Assembly (NCBI GenBank): GCA_022829145.1
Contig: CM040741.1
Coordinates: forward strand, 63,582,547-63,646,546
From: Albula goreensis
Lineage: Eukaryota; Chordata; Actinopteri; Albuliformes; Albulidae
Length of the DNA: 64,000 bases
Direction of reading: 5' to 3'
Below the pieces are notes generated by a model. The model saw only the letters and a program-made list of their open reading frames with translations. It did no database searches and was not told where the DNA came from. The translations under genes were made by a program, and so were the position numbers. Shown here piece by piece: positions 1 through 12,739 of the stretch (position 1 is its first letter; the number at the start of each line of letters is the position of its first letter).

Positions 1-3000
1 TCCCCTTCCTCCACCCAACCCCCAACCCCACCTCCCACCCCACCCCACCCCAACAACCTTTCACACCTGAAGAAAGAGCGGTGAAGTGTGAGGTGAAATC
101 AGCACCAGTGTGTTTTCTCTCATCTTTTGTGTTTCCATTGCACTTTGTGCTCCGTGCAGAGTTATTAAATATTACAATGAAGTGACGTTCAAAGTGGGGA
201 GCTCACAACCTGCTTTGTACAATGATACTCATGTGAGCATGTTCATTCAACACCCTTCCACCATTGTGCGGACACTGGGGGGTCAACTTGGAAAAAAAAA
301 CATGTTTTTGCGCTCTAATAATCATTTAGAGACCCTCTTCACTCATCCATGTTGTGCACATGCTTTTAAAGAAATGTTTTAACTGCTGCGACTGGTACTC
401 ACAGCTTTCCATACTGCAGGCACTCCACCAGTCGCTGTGCTGTCAGAGGATTTCAAAGTCATCTATACCTTGCTTCATGCAATGACAGCCGCCTGGCCAA
501 TTAGGAGTGAAGGTTTGAGAGTGATGGATCTAACAAACTTAACCAGCTTACCCCCTATCATTCCCTGGCGAGGCTGAGCCAATTGTTGGCTTGCCAGTGA
601 AGACTTCCGGCCAATGGCATGGTTGGGAATTCAGCCCACAGGCTCAGGGCTCACCACTGTTTCTCAAACGGATGTCTGATTGCGTTAGCCACCTGGAGTT
701 CCCCTGTATTGGTAATTTCATAACTGCAATAACCTTATTTTATAGCAGATTTTAATACAAAGTTTTTAACTCAAAGTGGTTCGCTTGGTGAAAATGTCTG
801 TTGACTGAAAAGAACAGGAAATAAACAAGCCATTTCATTCAAATGTCACATCTGACAGTGTCAAACACGCTTAAATACATGAGAATTCCTCTCCTCCTTG
901 CATTCCCTAGGCTGAAGACTTTAGGTTAAAGATGAAGGGAGATGCCTTTTTGCTTTGTTACAGCTCCTAGGCTCTGAAACAATCTCCCTTTGTGCATTGT
1001 GCATAGCCGTTTCAGTTACTGCACAAGTGAAAGGGAGCTACTTCCAACGAGATTATTCAGTTATGATGGTACTACTTTCCTCTTCTGTTTTGTGAGTATG
1101 AAGTATAGAAACATATATTTGGCTGGAGTGGACCCATAATAAAACATATATGATTGGCTAAGCATCTATTACAATATCTACAGTGTGAACACAGAAATAT
1201 ACTGAAATATTTAAACAGTTGGGATTGTTTTTTTAACAAACTAATTCATGCTTTGAGTGTGGAAACCCAACTAATGTATTTTGCTTATGCTTATAACAGA
1301 AATTAAAAAGCTAAATGATTTACATGTCCTTTGAATGTTTCATGAGGCCTAGGACGTCTAACACAGCAGTGCTGAAGTAATAATTAACCCGACCTTCAAC
1401 TGTGAGGAAAGGTGCTATTTCTGCTAATGCGCGCTCGGCCGTAGGTGTGTAGGAGTGTTGACTGTGAACGAGAGGTAGAGAAGTGGAATGTTATGCTGAA
1501 TTATTTAAAGCTCTCTTGGAAAATGTCGGGATCCATGAATCCCTGAAGCCTGAGCACCTAGCCCCCCAACACACACACACACACACACACACCACCCCCC
1601 ATGTTCTTTTTTAAAGTGATGAATGAAGCAGATGCACCATAACCCAGGGTAAGTGCATGGGAAGCTGCAGTGCTTTGGGGCGCTGATGAGAGTTACAGCG
1701 GTACTTGTGTCAGTCGGTGTATGTTTTTCTCACCCAAAAATGGTCCCTTTTGCACTGGAGATCAAACTGTGATTTTGCCATGAAGGGACTACATTGGGGC
1801 TCTAGTAACTGCACTGTTCTCTGGATTCTAGATGAGGCTAATGTGTGGTTCAGATCCTGAGTGGGACTTAGTTTTACACTAACCGTGTCTCACAGGAAGA
1901 CGAAGTGCTGCTAAACTGGCTGAATACACCCATGGCGTGTAGATTGGGAGGTAATGTAAACACACATATACCACTGAAGCTGCAGATGTGTCCCAACAGT
2001 AGAACTGGAGTCCAGCTAATCCTCTTAGCAGAAAGAGTCACACATGTATGGCCTCCAATAGTCAACAAGCCTGTTATCAGAGTATCGGCGTTTCCAGCTA
2101 ACGGGCTAATCATTCGGCAGCAGTTTGCATTAGCGACCCAGGTAGCTAAAGGCCACTGACCACGATAACCTCGTTAAGGTAATGTGTTTGCAGGTTTAAT
2201 TTAACGTTCAAAGCTAAAATCGATCATAGTGGCTTTACTATTTTGTAAGAACACAGTAGCCTTAACTATGACTGGATACTTCTCTCAGACCCCCCTTCTG
2301 TTTTGCTTCTTGTTGAAATCGTATCATTCGTTTCCACGTGTAGGGAGGTTCTAGGTTGCTGCATTATATTTTAGCAGGCGGAATGGTACTTTAAATTATC
2401 ACACTTGGATATGTTCCTCAGTCTGGGGGATTTTGTTATGAAGTGGGTAATGGTCTGCTTTCTCACACATCCTGTCTGGATGACTGACCCCAATCTCTCT
2501 CTCACACTCCCTCCCCTCTCTCCCTGTCCCGCCTCACGACTGGGCTCAGCACCTTTCCGGGGATCCTCCACCAGGCGACCCGGGGCGCTCTGGAGACCGA
2601 CGGTGGAACAAGAAGCCAATCGGCTGCCTGTTTCTTCAGCTTGCGCTAATGTCTCAGGGACTGTAGTCCTCATTGTGAGCCAGAGACCTTTGAGCCCCAG
2701 AGATGTGTTTATGCAATTTTTATCAAAGGCCCTTTCATCTCCATGAAGTGAATTATTAACACATTCCATTGAAGAGGTGGGGGTGGGTGCCCGTCCAGCT
2801 TTTTTTTTTTAAGCTAAAATGGAGCTATTTCTTTTTTTTTTTAACAGTCAGTGGCTGTCTGCCAAGGAGCTTCGTCCCACCGAAACACTGTAGGCCAGTT
2901 GTTTGTCTGTGCTACCCTGTGGGCAGCCCTTTTTTTGTGCCTTGGAATTTTAAATCAGAAAGCCAGTTGTGTGGGAGATGTCTGGTCTCAGGCAGGCCCA

Positions 3001-4393
3001 GACAGGCTAGGTGTGCCATGGGGAGAGAGGCAGGAAGAGAAGAAGAGGATGAAGCTGCTGACGCCCCCACAACAGAAACCCTCCCACTCACCCTCCCACC
3101 CCCAACACCCCCAACCCCCCCCACCCTTTCTCTGAGCTCACATCACCTCCCTTGCCTCTTAAGACTCTGCCTAGAACCAACCCACCCAGCCAACCCACCA
3201 ACTATCTGCCGTTACAGAACCACACTGGCGCTGTTTGCTTTAACTTCCGCCCTGGTTGACGACCTTTGGCCAGTTATGGCCTGTTATGGTTTGTTTTTTC
3301 CCCCCGTCACAGTAAAGAAGCATGGCCAAAGATACGGAGAGCTTGATTGGGCATGACGAGCATTATAAAGTGTTGATGGATTGTGTGAAAGGTCGAGGAA
3401 AAGCTGAAAAAAGATTTCATAGACTGCGCTGTGAGTGTGGTGGGATTCCTCGAGGGAGGTTAAGTAAGGCAAGGTGTGCTCCACTGGCCGCTCACATGGA
3501 CTTTCTCTTATCCCTAACATAGCCTCTCGTTTAGCCTTAAGACCCCATTATGCCACACTTGAAATGAAGAGTGACGGGCTTAAATTTAGCATTCGCTTCA
3601 AGATTACTCATCTACTCATGGTGCCACTGTGGTCTGGTAACCGTATATTTCCATTCTGTTCAAATCACAACTGGGCAACCTTCACACCTCTTCAAACTCC
3701 AAAACAAATTTTCCAAGATGTAGCTGGTTACCAGCGAGGATCATCCTAATAGGCTGATAGCCCACCCAATCACATTCATGCACCATGAACTCTGGACACA
3801 TGAACTTTGCTTACGTGTATTTAAACCTAAAACTAAGAAAAGGGTGCCGTATGTGAGCTGTGAATTCCCAGTAAGAATGCAGCTCTTGGTTTCACAGAGT
3901 ATCCTCCCCATTCTCAAACCTCTGAATCACCTTGAATGAGGGCCAGCGTCGGGCCGATGTTTTCACTTCAGATAAATAATATTATTGTTTGGCTAGCTTT
4001 AGAAAATTGGCTGTCCCCCCCAACGCTGTCAGCGGCTCCATCCACACCCCTTTGTAGGATGAACAGGCTGCTCAGTGCAGCATGGTCCAGCTATGAGTAT
4101 ATCCTGGAATGATGCGATAGTACTATCACTAATAATAATAATAGTAAAAATAATAATGATGATAATCATCAATGACACCAAGAAAAATAGATACAAGTAA
4201 GAATAGAATAGGTAATGCAAATCAACAACACAAACAACAACTCCAATAATAATAATAATACCTTTAGAGTTTTGGGGTTCAAGGATACAATTTCCACGGT
4301 AATGTGAAACAACCCAGTGGAGCACATTTATAGTTTGCACACGTACACACTTACGCCCGTGTGCTTCACCAGCAGCTCCTAATGAAGCACGAT
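1..4393. other. Gene-free upstream DNA with simple repeats
   Basis: No coding region is supported. The stretch holds a C-rich low-complexity start (1-55), an (AC)12 microsatellite (1,569-1,592), a C-rich tract (about 3,063-3,127) whose ORFs are compositional artefacts, and imperfect AAT/ATG trinucleotide repeats (4,127-4,175 and 4,246-4,260). A segment near 2,520-2,760 is more GC-rich and repeat-free than its surroundings and could be a conserved non-coding element, but nothing in the sequence alone shows this. Confidence 0.6.
1569..1592. repeat. (AC)12 microsatellite
   Basis: Uninterrupted AC dinucleotides, flanked on both sides by C-runs. Confidence 0.95.
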
Positions 4394-7075
4394 GCACTCA
4401 CACAGCAGAGCAGGGCACACTCACACAGTGGAGCAGGGCACACTCACACAGCAGAACAGGGCACACTCACACAGCAGAGCAGGGCACACTCACACAGTGG
4501 AGCAGGGCACACTCACACAGCAGAACAGGGCACACTCACACAGTGGAGCAGGGCACACTCACACAGCAGAACAGGGCACACTCACACAGCAGAGCAGGGT
4601 ACACTCACACAGTGGAGCAGGGCACACTCACACAGCAGAACAGGGCACACTCACACAGTGGAGCAGGGCACACTCACACAGCAGAACAGGGCACACTCAC
4701 ACAGTGGAGCAGGGCACACTCACACAGTGGAGCAGGGCACACTCACACAGCAGAACAGGGCACACTCACACAGTGGAGCAGGGCACACTCACACAGTGGA
4801 GCAGGGCACACTCATACAGTGGAGCAGGGCACACTCACACAGCAGAGCAGGGCACACTCACACAGTGGAGCAGGGCACACTCACACAGTGGAGCAGGGCA
4901 CACTCACACAGCAGAGCAGGACACACTCACACAGTGGAGCAGGGCACACTCACACAGCAGAGCAGGGCACACTCACACAGTGGAGCAGGGCACACTCACA
5001 CAGCAGAGCAGGGCACACTCACACAGCAGAGCAGGGCACACTCACACAGTGGAGCAGGGCACACTCACACAGCAGAGCAGGGCACACTCACACAGTGGAG
5101 CAGGGCACACTCACACAGCAGAGCAGGGCACACTCATACAGCAGAACAGGGCACACTCACACAGTGGAGCAGGGTACACTCACACAGCAGAGCAGGGCAC
5201 ACTCACACAGTGGAGCAGGGCACACTCACACAGCAGAACAGGGCACACTCACACAGCAGAGCAGGGCACACTCACACAGCAGAGCAGGGCACACTCACAC
5301 AGCAGAACAGGGCACACTCACACAGTGGAGCAGGGCACACTCACACAGCAGAGCAGGGCACACTCACACAGCAGAGCAGGGCACACTCACACAGTGGGGC
5401 AGGGCACACTCACACAGCGGAGCAGGGCACACTCACACAGTGGAGCAGGGCACACTCACACAGCAGAGCAGGGCACACTCCCACAGTGGAGCAGGGCACA
5501 CTCACACAGCAGAGCAGGGCACACTCACACAGTGGGGCAGGGCACACTCACACAGTGGAGCAGGGCACACTCACACAGCGGAGCAGGGCACACTCATACA
5601 GCGGAGCAGGGCACACTCACACAGTGGGGCAGGGCACACTCACACAGCAGAGCAGGGCACACTCACACAGTGGAGCAGGGCACACTCACACAGCGGAGCA
5701 GGGCACACTCACACAGCAGAGCAGGGCACACTCACACAGCAGAACAGGGCACACTCACACAGCAGAGCAGGGTACACTCACACAGTGGAGCAGGGCACAC
5801 TCACACAGCAGAACAGGGCACACTCACACAGTGGAGCAGGGCACACTCACACAGCAGAACAGGGCACACTCACACAGTGGAGCAGGGCACACTCACACAG
5901 TGGAGCAGGGCACACTCACACAGCAGAACAGGGCACACTCACACAGTGGAGCAGGACACACTCACACAGTGGAGCAGGGCACACTCACAGTGGAGCAGGA
6001 CACACTGTGAGCAGGGCACACTCACAGTGGAGCACACTCATACAGTGGAGCAGGGCACACTCACACAGCAGAGCAGGGCACACTCACACAGTGGAGCAGG
6101 GCACACTCACACAGTGGAGCAGGGCACACTCACACAGTGGAGCAGGACACAGTGGAGCAGGGCACACTCACACAGTGGAGCAGGGCACACTCACACAGTG
6201 GAGCAGGGCACACTCACACAGCAGAGCAGGACACACTCACACAGTGGAGCAGGGCACACTCACACAGCAGAGCAGGGCAGAGCACACACTCACACAGCAG
6301 AGCAGGGCACACTCACACAGTGGAGCAGGGCACACTCACACAGTGGAGCAGGGCACACTCACACAGCAGAGCAGGGCACACTCACACAGTGGAGCAGGGC
6401 ACACTCACACAGCAGAGCAGGGCACACTCACACAGCAGAACAGGGCACACTCACACAGTGGAGCAGGGCACACTCACACAGCAGAGCAGGGCACACTCAC
6501 ACAGCAGAGCAGGGCACACTCACACAGCAGAGCAGGGCACACTCACACAGTGGGGCAGGGCACACTCACACAGCGGAGCAGGGCACACTCACACAGTGGA
6601 GCAGGGCACACTCACACAGCAGAGCAGGGCACACTCCCACAGTGGAGCAGGGCACACTCACACAGCAGAGCAGGGCACACTCACACAGTGGGGCAGGGCA
6701 CACTCACACAGTGGAGCAGGGCACACTCATACAGCGGAGCAGGGCACACTCACACAGTGGGGCAGGGCACACTCACACAGCAGAGCAGGGCACACTCACA
6801 CAGTGGAGCAGGGCACACTCACACAGCGGAGCAGGGCACACTCACACAGCAGAGCAGGGCACACTCACACAGCGGAGCAGGGCACACTCATACAGCGGAG
6901 CAGGGCACACTCACACAGTGGAGCAGGGCACACTCACACAGCGGAGCAGGGCACACTCACACAGCGGAGCAGGGCACACTCACACAGTGGAGCAGGGCAC
7001 ACTCACACAGCGGAGCAGGGCACACTCACACAGTGGAGCAGGGCACACTCACACAGCAGAGCAGGGCACACTCAC
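4394..7075. repeat. 23-bp minisatellite, about 115 units
   Basis: A head-to-tail array of a 23-bp unit made of CACACTCACACAG followed by TGGAGCAGGG. The variable positions lie in the second part: TGGAGC, CAGAGC, CAGAAC, CGGAGC and TGGGGC forms occur. CAGAAC units are concentrated in the left half and around 5,740-5,940, while CGGAGC units start near 5,417 and dominate the right end. The period is broken by truncated units at about 5,985-6,035, 6,140-6,160 and 6,270-6,290. Because 23 is not a multiple of 3 and the unit has no stop codon in any + frame, all three forward frames stay open for kilobases, encoding a His/Thr/Gln/Ser-rich 23-residue repeat that I regard as non-coding. Confidence 0.97.
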
Positions 7076-7800
7076 AGAATGGAAGAGAAGGATACTCGGT
7101 GGAGGAGCACACACTCACCCCTCCAGACTCCAGAGCTGTGCCTCACGAGGTCTGAAAAGTCACTGTGATCACACACAGCATGAACAGAGTTCCGCTTGAT
7201 GTCAGAGAGAATATCGGCCTCTCAGGCAGAACAACTGACCCACTGCCCCAACTGATCCACTTGAGGCTAGCGCTAGTATATTTTAAAATACTGTAAATAT
7301 ACTTAAATATGTATTTAAAAATATAAAAACACCTATACATGGCTGTACTCTTAACAGTTTTCCTTTATCATTCTGGAAAGAAGCCAGAAACGTTTTAAAT
7401 ATTTATAACTTTTATTTCATGCAATTGTCAACTTCTTTGTAGGAGTGATACGTCTAAGATTAGCACAGAATATCTCCCAGACTGTAAATAATTGGACTGG
7501 CTAATATAATGCGCAGTTTTATGTGTAGCATAGCATACATATCTCATGTATTAAGGGTTGGAGATATAGCATTAAGACAAGATGTGGTTTATGTTGAATA
7601 ACCATAATAAATTAGTCCAAAAATATATCCACCCCCCCCAACCCACACACGCACACACACAAATACACAAAACTCTCAGACATTCAAATGAACTCCACTA
7701 AATCATTGTAATCAAAATACACTCTTGTTCAAACGTTTTTTTTTTTTTCTAGCAGCTTTTGAGTAATGGCGTTTTCTGTGACTTTGTGCAGGGAGAGATT
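7076..7800. other. Gene-free AT-rich DNA
   Basis: After one decayed minisatellite unit (about 7,100-7,125) the sequence turns AT-rich. It holds a short ACAC-type imperfect repeat near 7,645-7,665 and a T-run at 7,737-7,749. No gene, RNA or clear element is visible. Confidence 0.6.
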
Positions 7801-7910
7801 TGGCAGTGGCTGGGGTTTGGCTGGGGCTGCGGTTGAGGCTAGGGCTGGGGGGCTGGGGGTGCTGGGACAGGGGTAGGGGCAGGGGTGGGATGTTGGGGGT
7901 TGGGTTATTA
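7801..7910 (+). repeat. G-rich block with G-quadruplex potential
   Basis: The + strand carries a dense series of GGG and GGGG runs separated by one to six bases (for example GGGCTGGGGGGCTGGGGG near 7,842). Four or more such runs within 30 bases is the standard pattern for G-quadruplex formation. It lies just left of a CpG-richer, repeat-free segment. Confidence 0.6.
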
Positions 7911-7999
7911 AGTCCCATGGGAAGGCGGCACTCCACAGGCCTGTGAATTCCTCGGCCCGGCCCTCCCCCGGAGCTCTGTGTGCCCCTGGCAGCCCCTGT

Positions 8000-8240
8000 T
8001 CCCTCCCTCCACTTAGTTAATTCAGTCGGAGACACGGCCGAGGTTCAAGTTAATGGAATTACTGAAGATTTGGCCGAGCCTCGAAACGTTCCGCTTGGCG
8101 AACGAATTGAGGGAGCGTTTCTTGTGCTCCTTTGTCGGCTTCTCTCTGTCCTTCTCGGGGGGCCCTTATCCTCTGCCACTGGCCCACTCACCTGTGCTCT
8201 TGTTCCTCCTTAATTGGTTGACCGTCTGAATCTTTTTTTA
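8000..8240. promoter_or_regulatory. Candidate cis-regulatory island
   Basis: The segment is richer in CpG than its flanks, free of simple repeats, and contains homeodomain-type TTAATT/TTAATTGG motifs (for example near 8,211-8,218). It lies 40 kb upstream of map3k1. No conservation evidence is available from one sequence, so this is only a candidate. Confidence 0.22.
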
Positions 8241-11200
8241 ATTGAGGGGTAGACCAACTGCATTTTTGTGTGCCCTCTCCCTGCTTCCACTTCAACCACC
8301 AACCGCCCCAACCACCCCCATTCCAACTCCAGCCCCCACCACCCCCTCCCCCGCTAACCACACTGACATTCATTTACTGGTACCGACCATGTAGATTCGT
8401 AATGATCAGCTGTAGTTTTGCATGCGTTTCACACTTTGTTATGGAATTCTAAAGGTTCATATCACGTTTTTTTTAAATACACAATCATCACTGCTGAGGG
8501 AAGGAAACAAGCCTGAACATGTCCTCCAATGCACACTGATGACCCCATTATTGGATTATTATTCAGCACTATTATCTGGATTATGAAAAGCATTTTATTG
8601 GAAACCGTGAGAGCTGAGTTTTCTTTCTCATCATCATGGGACGTTGTACCTGGTGGTTTATTTTCTGAACGGCATGTTTAAGGAGAACCTTTGAGCAGAA
8701 AGCTTTTGTGTCTCACAGCTCAGACCTGCTGCAGAATGCTTTGCCCTCGCCTGCGCAGCGGTACGCACATACCTCATGCAGCTGTGGACATGGAAGTTCC
8801 ATTTTCACATGATGAGAACCTCTCAGCATCATTTAAACGCTCACACTTACCGCTTTATAAAATGATGATGGTGAAATGAATGTACGGTAAGTTCACCTCC
8901 TCCGAACAATTGATGGAGTTCTTCGAAACAAAGGTTCAGGAGAAGTATTTTCAGAAAACACCTCATTCAAATACCAATCTGGTTTTCTCCGCAAGCATTA
9001 AATTCCCATGTACCTTAGCTGCCATCACACATCCTGCTTCTGTTTTTTTTCTCTTTCTCTTCTAGTGGTCCAGTGGGGGGTTCTCCTCACTCAAAAAATT
9101 GTGAGGCATGACGCTGCCCCCTTTGACACCAAGCTCAAGATCAAATGTCTGTACCTTTATACAACTTGCCATATCACAATAAACTGATAAGCATATTCAT
9201 GTTGTCTGGAAATTCATTCTACTGAAATGTCTTTTTATGATTTATTGGGAGACTTTTAGCTGTGTGTTTCTGTTTAATTTTTAACATTCAATGTGTATGT
9301 GGGTTTGAATGAATGAAATATTTTTCATGAAATATTTTTTGCAAACACTAATTTAAAACCGTACAGCATGTGGACATAATGTCACATCTGCTTTGCACAC
9401 ATTGATTGACTGCGTTTACTTCAAGTCGCAATTTATTGCATACTACAGAGTTTTTCTATTTTCAGAAACCTATCAAAAACAAACTGTCGAACTGAAGTAG
9501 AAAAACTAAAAATGAATCACACATAACGAAACAGCAAATAAACAAAATCTAACTATAAAATGACGGATGGTTCCAACTTGGAGAGTTTTGTAGTTTCTCT
9601 TTGACCTCTGTTTCCATGGTATTTCCACAGTATGTCTGACATACTGCAGTGTACTAATATATCTGAGTGATACAGGCATTTTCCCATTCTGTGGGTTGAG
9701 CATGGAACTTTGTTGGCCCCAGGGGTCACAGTGTAACAAATGGCAGCTATTTCACATCAGGGCTCTAAAGAATATGTTTAGACACACATAATGAACCAAA
9801 TATCTCAAGCATTTTTAAATGAATACATAACAAAACTGGTCATTAGCAAATGAATTTCGTATGATTTTGAAAACAGTGTCCCGGCAAAGTTTACAAACCA
9901 TGCATTACATAAAAGTGACTAAATACTAAGACACACTGTGTCTTAAAGTGTGTGCTGTGAGACTTGATTGTAGGATTATGTGTGTGAATTTCATTTGAGT
10001 GTTTACCAATAGTTAGGTAAAAGTGGTATATGTGCACATGAGGTCGAGCTCTTCTAAAAATAGGCTGAGTCAGAAGCAGGAGGGGAAAGGATACATAAAT
10101 CGACAGCCCTGAATATTTTTGCTATAGTGTGCAGTTCCTGTGCCTGGAGTGTATTAGAGGAAGAGAGACAGACAGACACAAAAAGAGAGGGCTTGACATT
10201 AAGGGCTTAAGGTACAATAGTAGAAAAGGCGGTGTAACCGGGAGGAAAGAGGTTCAAAAATAAATCCAAATAAACATCCCTTATTTGGCCATCCCAGCCA
10301 GCAGGTTGAATGTAGTCATTTTTTGTGCGGGATTCAATAGGGTGCGCAGAAATACAGCTGACAGGACCAGTCGCCATGTTGTAGAACAGGCACCCTCTGG
10401 CAGTCTTAAGGGTAATTATCTCACAAATGCAGCAGCACCACCGGCTCTTCCGCATTCTCTGCCGAGACAAAGCAGAATCTGATGTATGCTCGTTTTACAT
10501 GACCTGACCTAAAGCTGCCATTTTTTGTGATTTGTGTGCCAGAGAAAGCCAGAAGGAGAAAAAAAAAGAGGGGGGGGGGGGGTGGTGCGGGGTAGGCGTG
10601 GTGGAGGAGAAAGAAAGGAGTGCACAAAAGGGGGCTTTGAAAAGGGGCCCTCTCCCCCCCTTGCCGAACTAACCTCCCCCGCAGTAAACTTTGCCGACCA
10701 CTCTGTGATTTGCAGCCATCAGTGAGGTGGACAAAGGCAGCCAAACAGGGAACAAAGCTTTCTAGTAGCAGAGATCATTCCGACACTAGAGGGTATCTAA
10801 ATGCAAAAGTGGCCAGGAGAAAGTCAGAGAAGGTCTTGGGCCTAGCCTTCACCACCATCTGATCTGTGCAGGAAGTTAGAGTTGCAGTCCCTCTTATTAA
10901 CCTAAAGTTCATGGGGGGCTGAGGGGGTTTGGGGGTTATGGTGGATCAGACCTAAAGACAAAGCAGAATGAATTCTAACAAGCGACTTTTGAAACCAATT
11001 CATTTCTTTCTCAACTTTCGTGAGAATGTTTGCTCTGATGTCAGAGCAAAGTATTTAGCACATCGTTATAAATATCGCTGCTGAGCTAGTTGTCAGTATT
11101 TATGCTTTAGATCTGATTAGCATTGCTACCTTGATTAACATTGTAGTGATTATACATACACAGCCGCTGGTCTGTGTGGTTAGCCAGGTACGGCACTGTC

Positions 11201-11505
11201 ATTCATATTAAATAGCTGAATGTACTTACGCTGTCCCACATCGTTGGTTGCTCTGCAGAGGTACGTTTGCCAAATGGCTGCAATGTAATGCACTGTGCTA
11301 TCCGTTGACTCCAGCGACTGCGCAGCCGTGGACCTGTTGCACAGTCTGTGTGGAGCGTCCTCCCTCCCTGAACACGACAGATCTCGTCAGCGTGTTTATG
11401 CTTTCCACCTCAACCACCGCCATCTCCAAATAGCTCTCTGTTATGATTGGAGGCCCTCGTAAACACACAAGGGCAAGGGGAGGGGGGATCTGTATACAGT
11501 CACCA

Positions 11506-11508
<3 letters not shown>
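8241..11508. other. Gene-free DNA with homopolymer and purine tracts
   Basis: No coding region is supported. The stretch contains a C-rich tract at about 8,295-8,350, short AT-rich direct repeats around 9,310-9,340, and a strongly purine-rich stretch at about 10,545-10,650 with a run of about 12 G near 10,571. A segment around 10,370-10,530 is repeat-free and moderately GC-rich. Confidence 0.55.

Positions 11509-11549
<41 letters not shown>
11509..11549. repeat. (GT)20 microsatellite
   Basis: Uninterrupted GT dinucleotides. A CA array in the opposite sense follows 134 bp downstream. Confidence 0.95.
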
Positions 11550-11550
<1 letters not shown>

Positions 11551-11680
11551 CCTCCACCCAGGGATGACCTACAATTGGTGGTTGATAACCACCACCCTGA
11601 CCCAATTAAATAAAAGGGGCACGATGCTCTCTTGACAAAATTTTTTTTCTTGCCAGAACACACATACGCAAGCACACACA

Positions 11681-11682
<2 letters not shown>

Positions 11683-11740
<58 letters not shown>
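11683..11740. repeat. (CA)29 microsatellite
   Basis: Uninterrupted CA dinucleotides with imperfect CA flanks on both sides (about 11,657-11,762). Together with the GT array at 11,509 it forms an inverted pair of complementary arrays. Confidence 0.95.
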
Positions 11741-11746
<6 letters not shown>

Positions 11747-11825
11747 TGTACACACACACACGGATACTTTTAGGCTAGGCTTCAATCATCATTTGTCCTT
11801 AACTTTTATTTACAAATGTTTTTTT

Positions 11826-11974
11826 CTCTGCAATAACAGTTTGGTGAGTAACTTCTCATGATTGCTGAACTGGCCACACTGTGTAAATGAAAATACAAAT
11901 GAACACTTTCATTTCAGTGCGAGCCACAATTAAGAACAAATGTTGATTGAGTCTTGGCCATAGTGTCTATTTTC
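11826..11974 (+). repeat. Dispersed repeat A, copy 1
   Basis: This block aligns collinearly with 35,071-35,234. Shared landmarks in order are TGATTGCTGAAC versus TGGTTGCTGAAC, AAATGAACA, and TGTTGATTGAGTCTTGGCCA versus TGTTGATTGAATCTTGGCCA. Divergence is substantial. The family is not recognised; it may be a non-autonomous transposon relic. Confidence 0.6.
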
Positions 11975-12601
11975 TTTACATGTCCATGGACAGGATTGCT
12001 GAAATGTATTATTTTTTCTCACAAATCCTGGTGTGATAATGTTAAACTCTTGGAGAACTCATCATACAGTTATTCAGTGAACATCCAGAGATGAAGATGT
12101 CTTTGTGATTATGACCAAGAGCAGGATGGCCCAGTGAAATGCAGGCACAGAAGTTAACTTAGCCATGTACAAACTCTTCATTTAGCTATTATTTTTTTAA
12201 AGAACAATTTGGATACAAGTGACATTCGCTAATTACCTCATTACATGAATTCTGCAATATTCAGAACATCAGATTCATTATTAAAAAAGGATTTAAAGAT
12301 ATGCTTAATCTCGTTGCCGTGACAATCATTCCTAACCTTTTTTCTTTCCTCCGCCCTGTGAAAGAGTAAGGCTCTTGAGTTTTGAAGATTTGAGTTAATT
12401 AAAAAAGCGCTCAGGAATCTTGACCTTTCCATTCAAGCCTTCCTTGACCCACTTACGCCGTGAAACTCGCAGCCAGAAAAAAATATGTAACTTAAATTTT
12501 TTTTTTAAAATCCCTCTCTTTAGATTGTTTTGTTTTCTTCTTTTAATATTCTTCTGCAGCGGTGACTTGGTTCACAGCTGGACAAATAGAGGCTTCTTTT
12601 T

Positions 12602-12603
<2 letters not shown>
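11975..12603. other. Gene-free AT-rich DNA
   Basis: No gene, RNA or repeat family was recognised. T-runs occur near 12,190 and 12,498-12,507. Confidence 0.5.

Positions 12604-12636
<33 letters not shown>
12604..12636. repeat. (GT)16 microsatellite
   Basis: Uninterrupted GT dinucleotides. Confidence 0.95.
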
Positions 12637-12638
<2 letters not shown>

Positions 12639-12739
12639 GTGTGGGAACTGAAGTCCTGCCATTATGCCACAGAACCCCATGAAAGCCGGGATGGGGGGTT
12701 GGGGGGTGTTGTGTTTCAGAGAGTCAGGCTGCTCCAGGG

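Noticed and set aside
2769-3356. 195-codon ORF rich in Pro and Thr
   Set aside because: It crosses C-rich low-complexity sequence, has no recognisable domain, and competing frames are also open there.
4361-7199. ORFs of 549, 935, 870 and 343 codons in overlapping forward frames
   Set aside because: They are products of a stop-free 23-bp tandem repeat, all frames give the same repeat peptide, and there is no other coding evidence.
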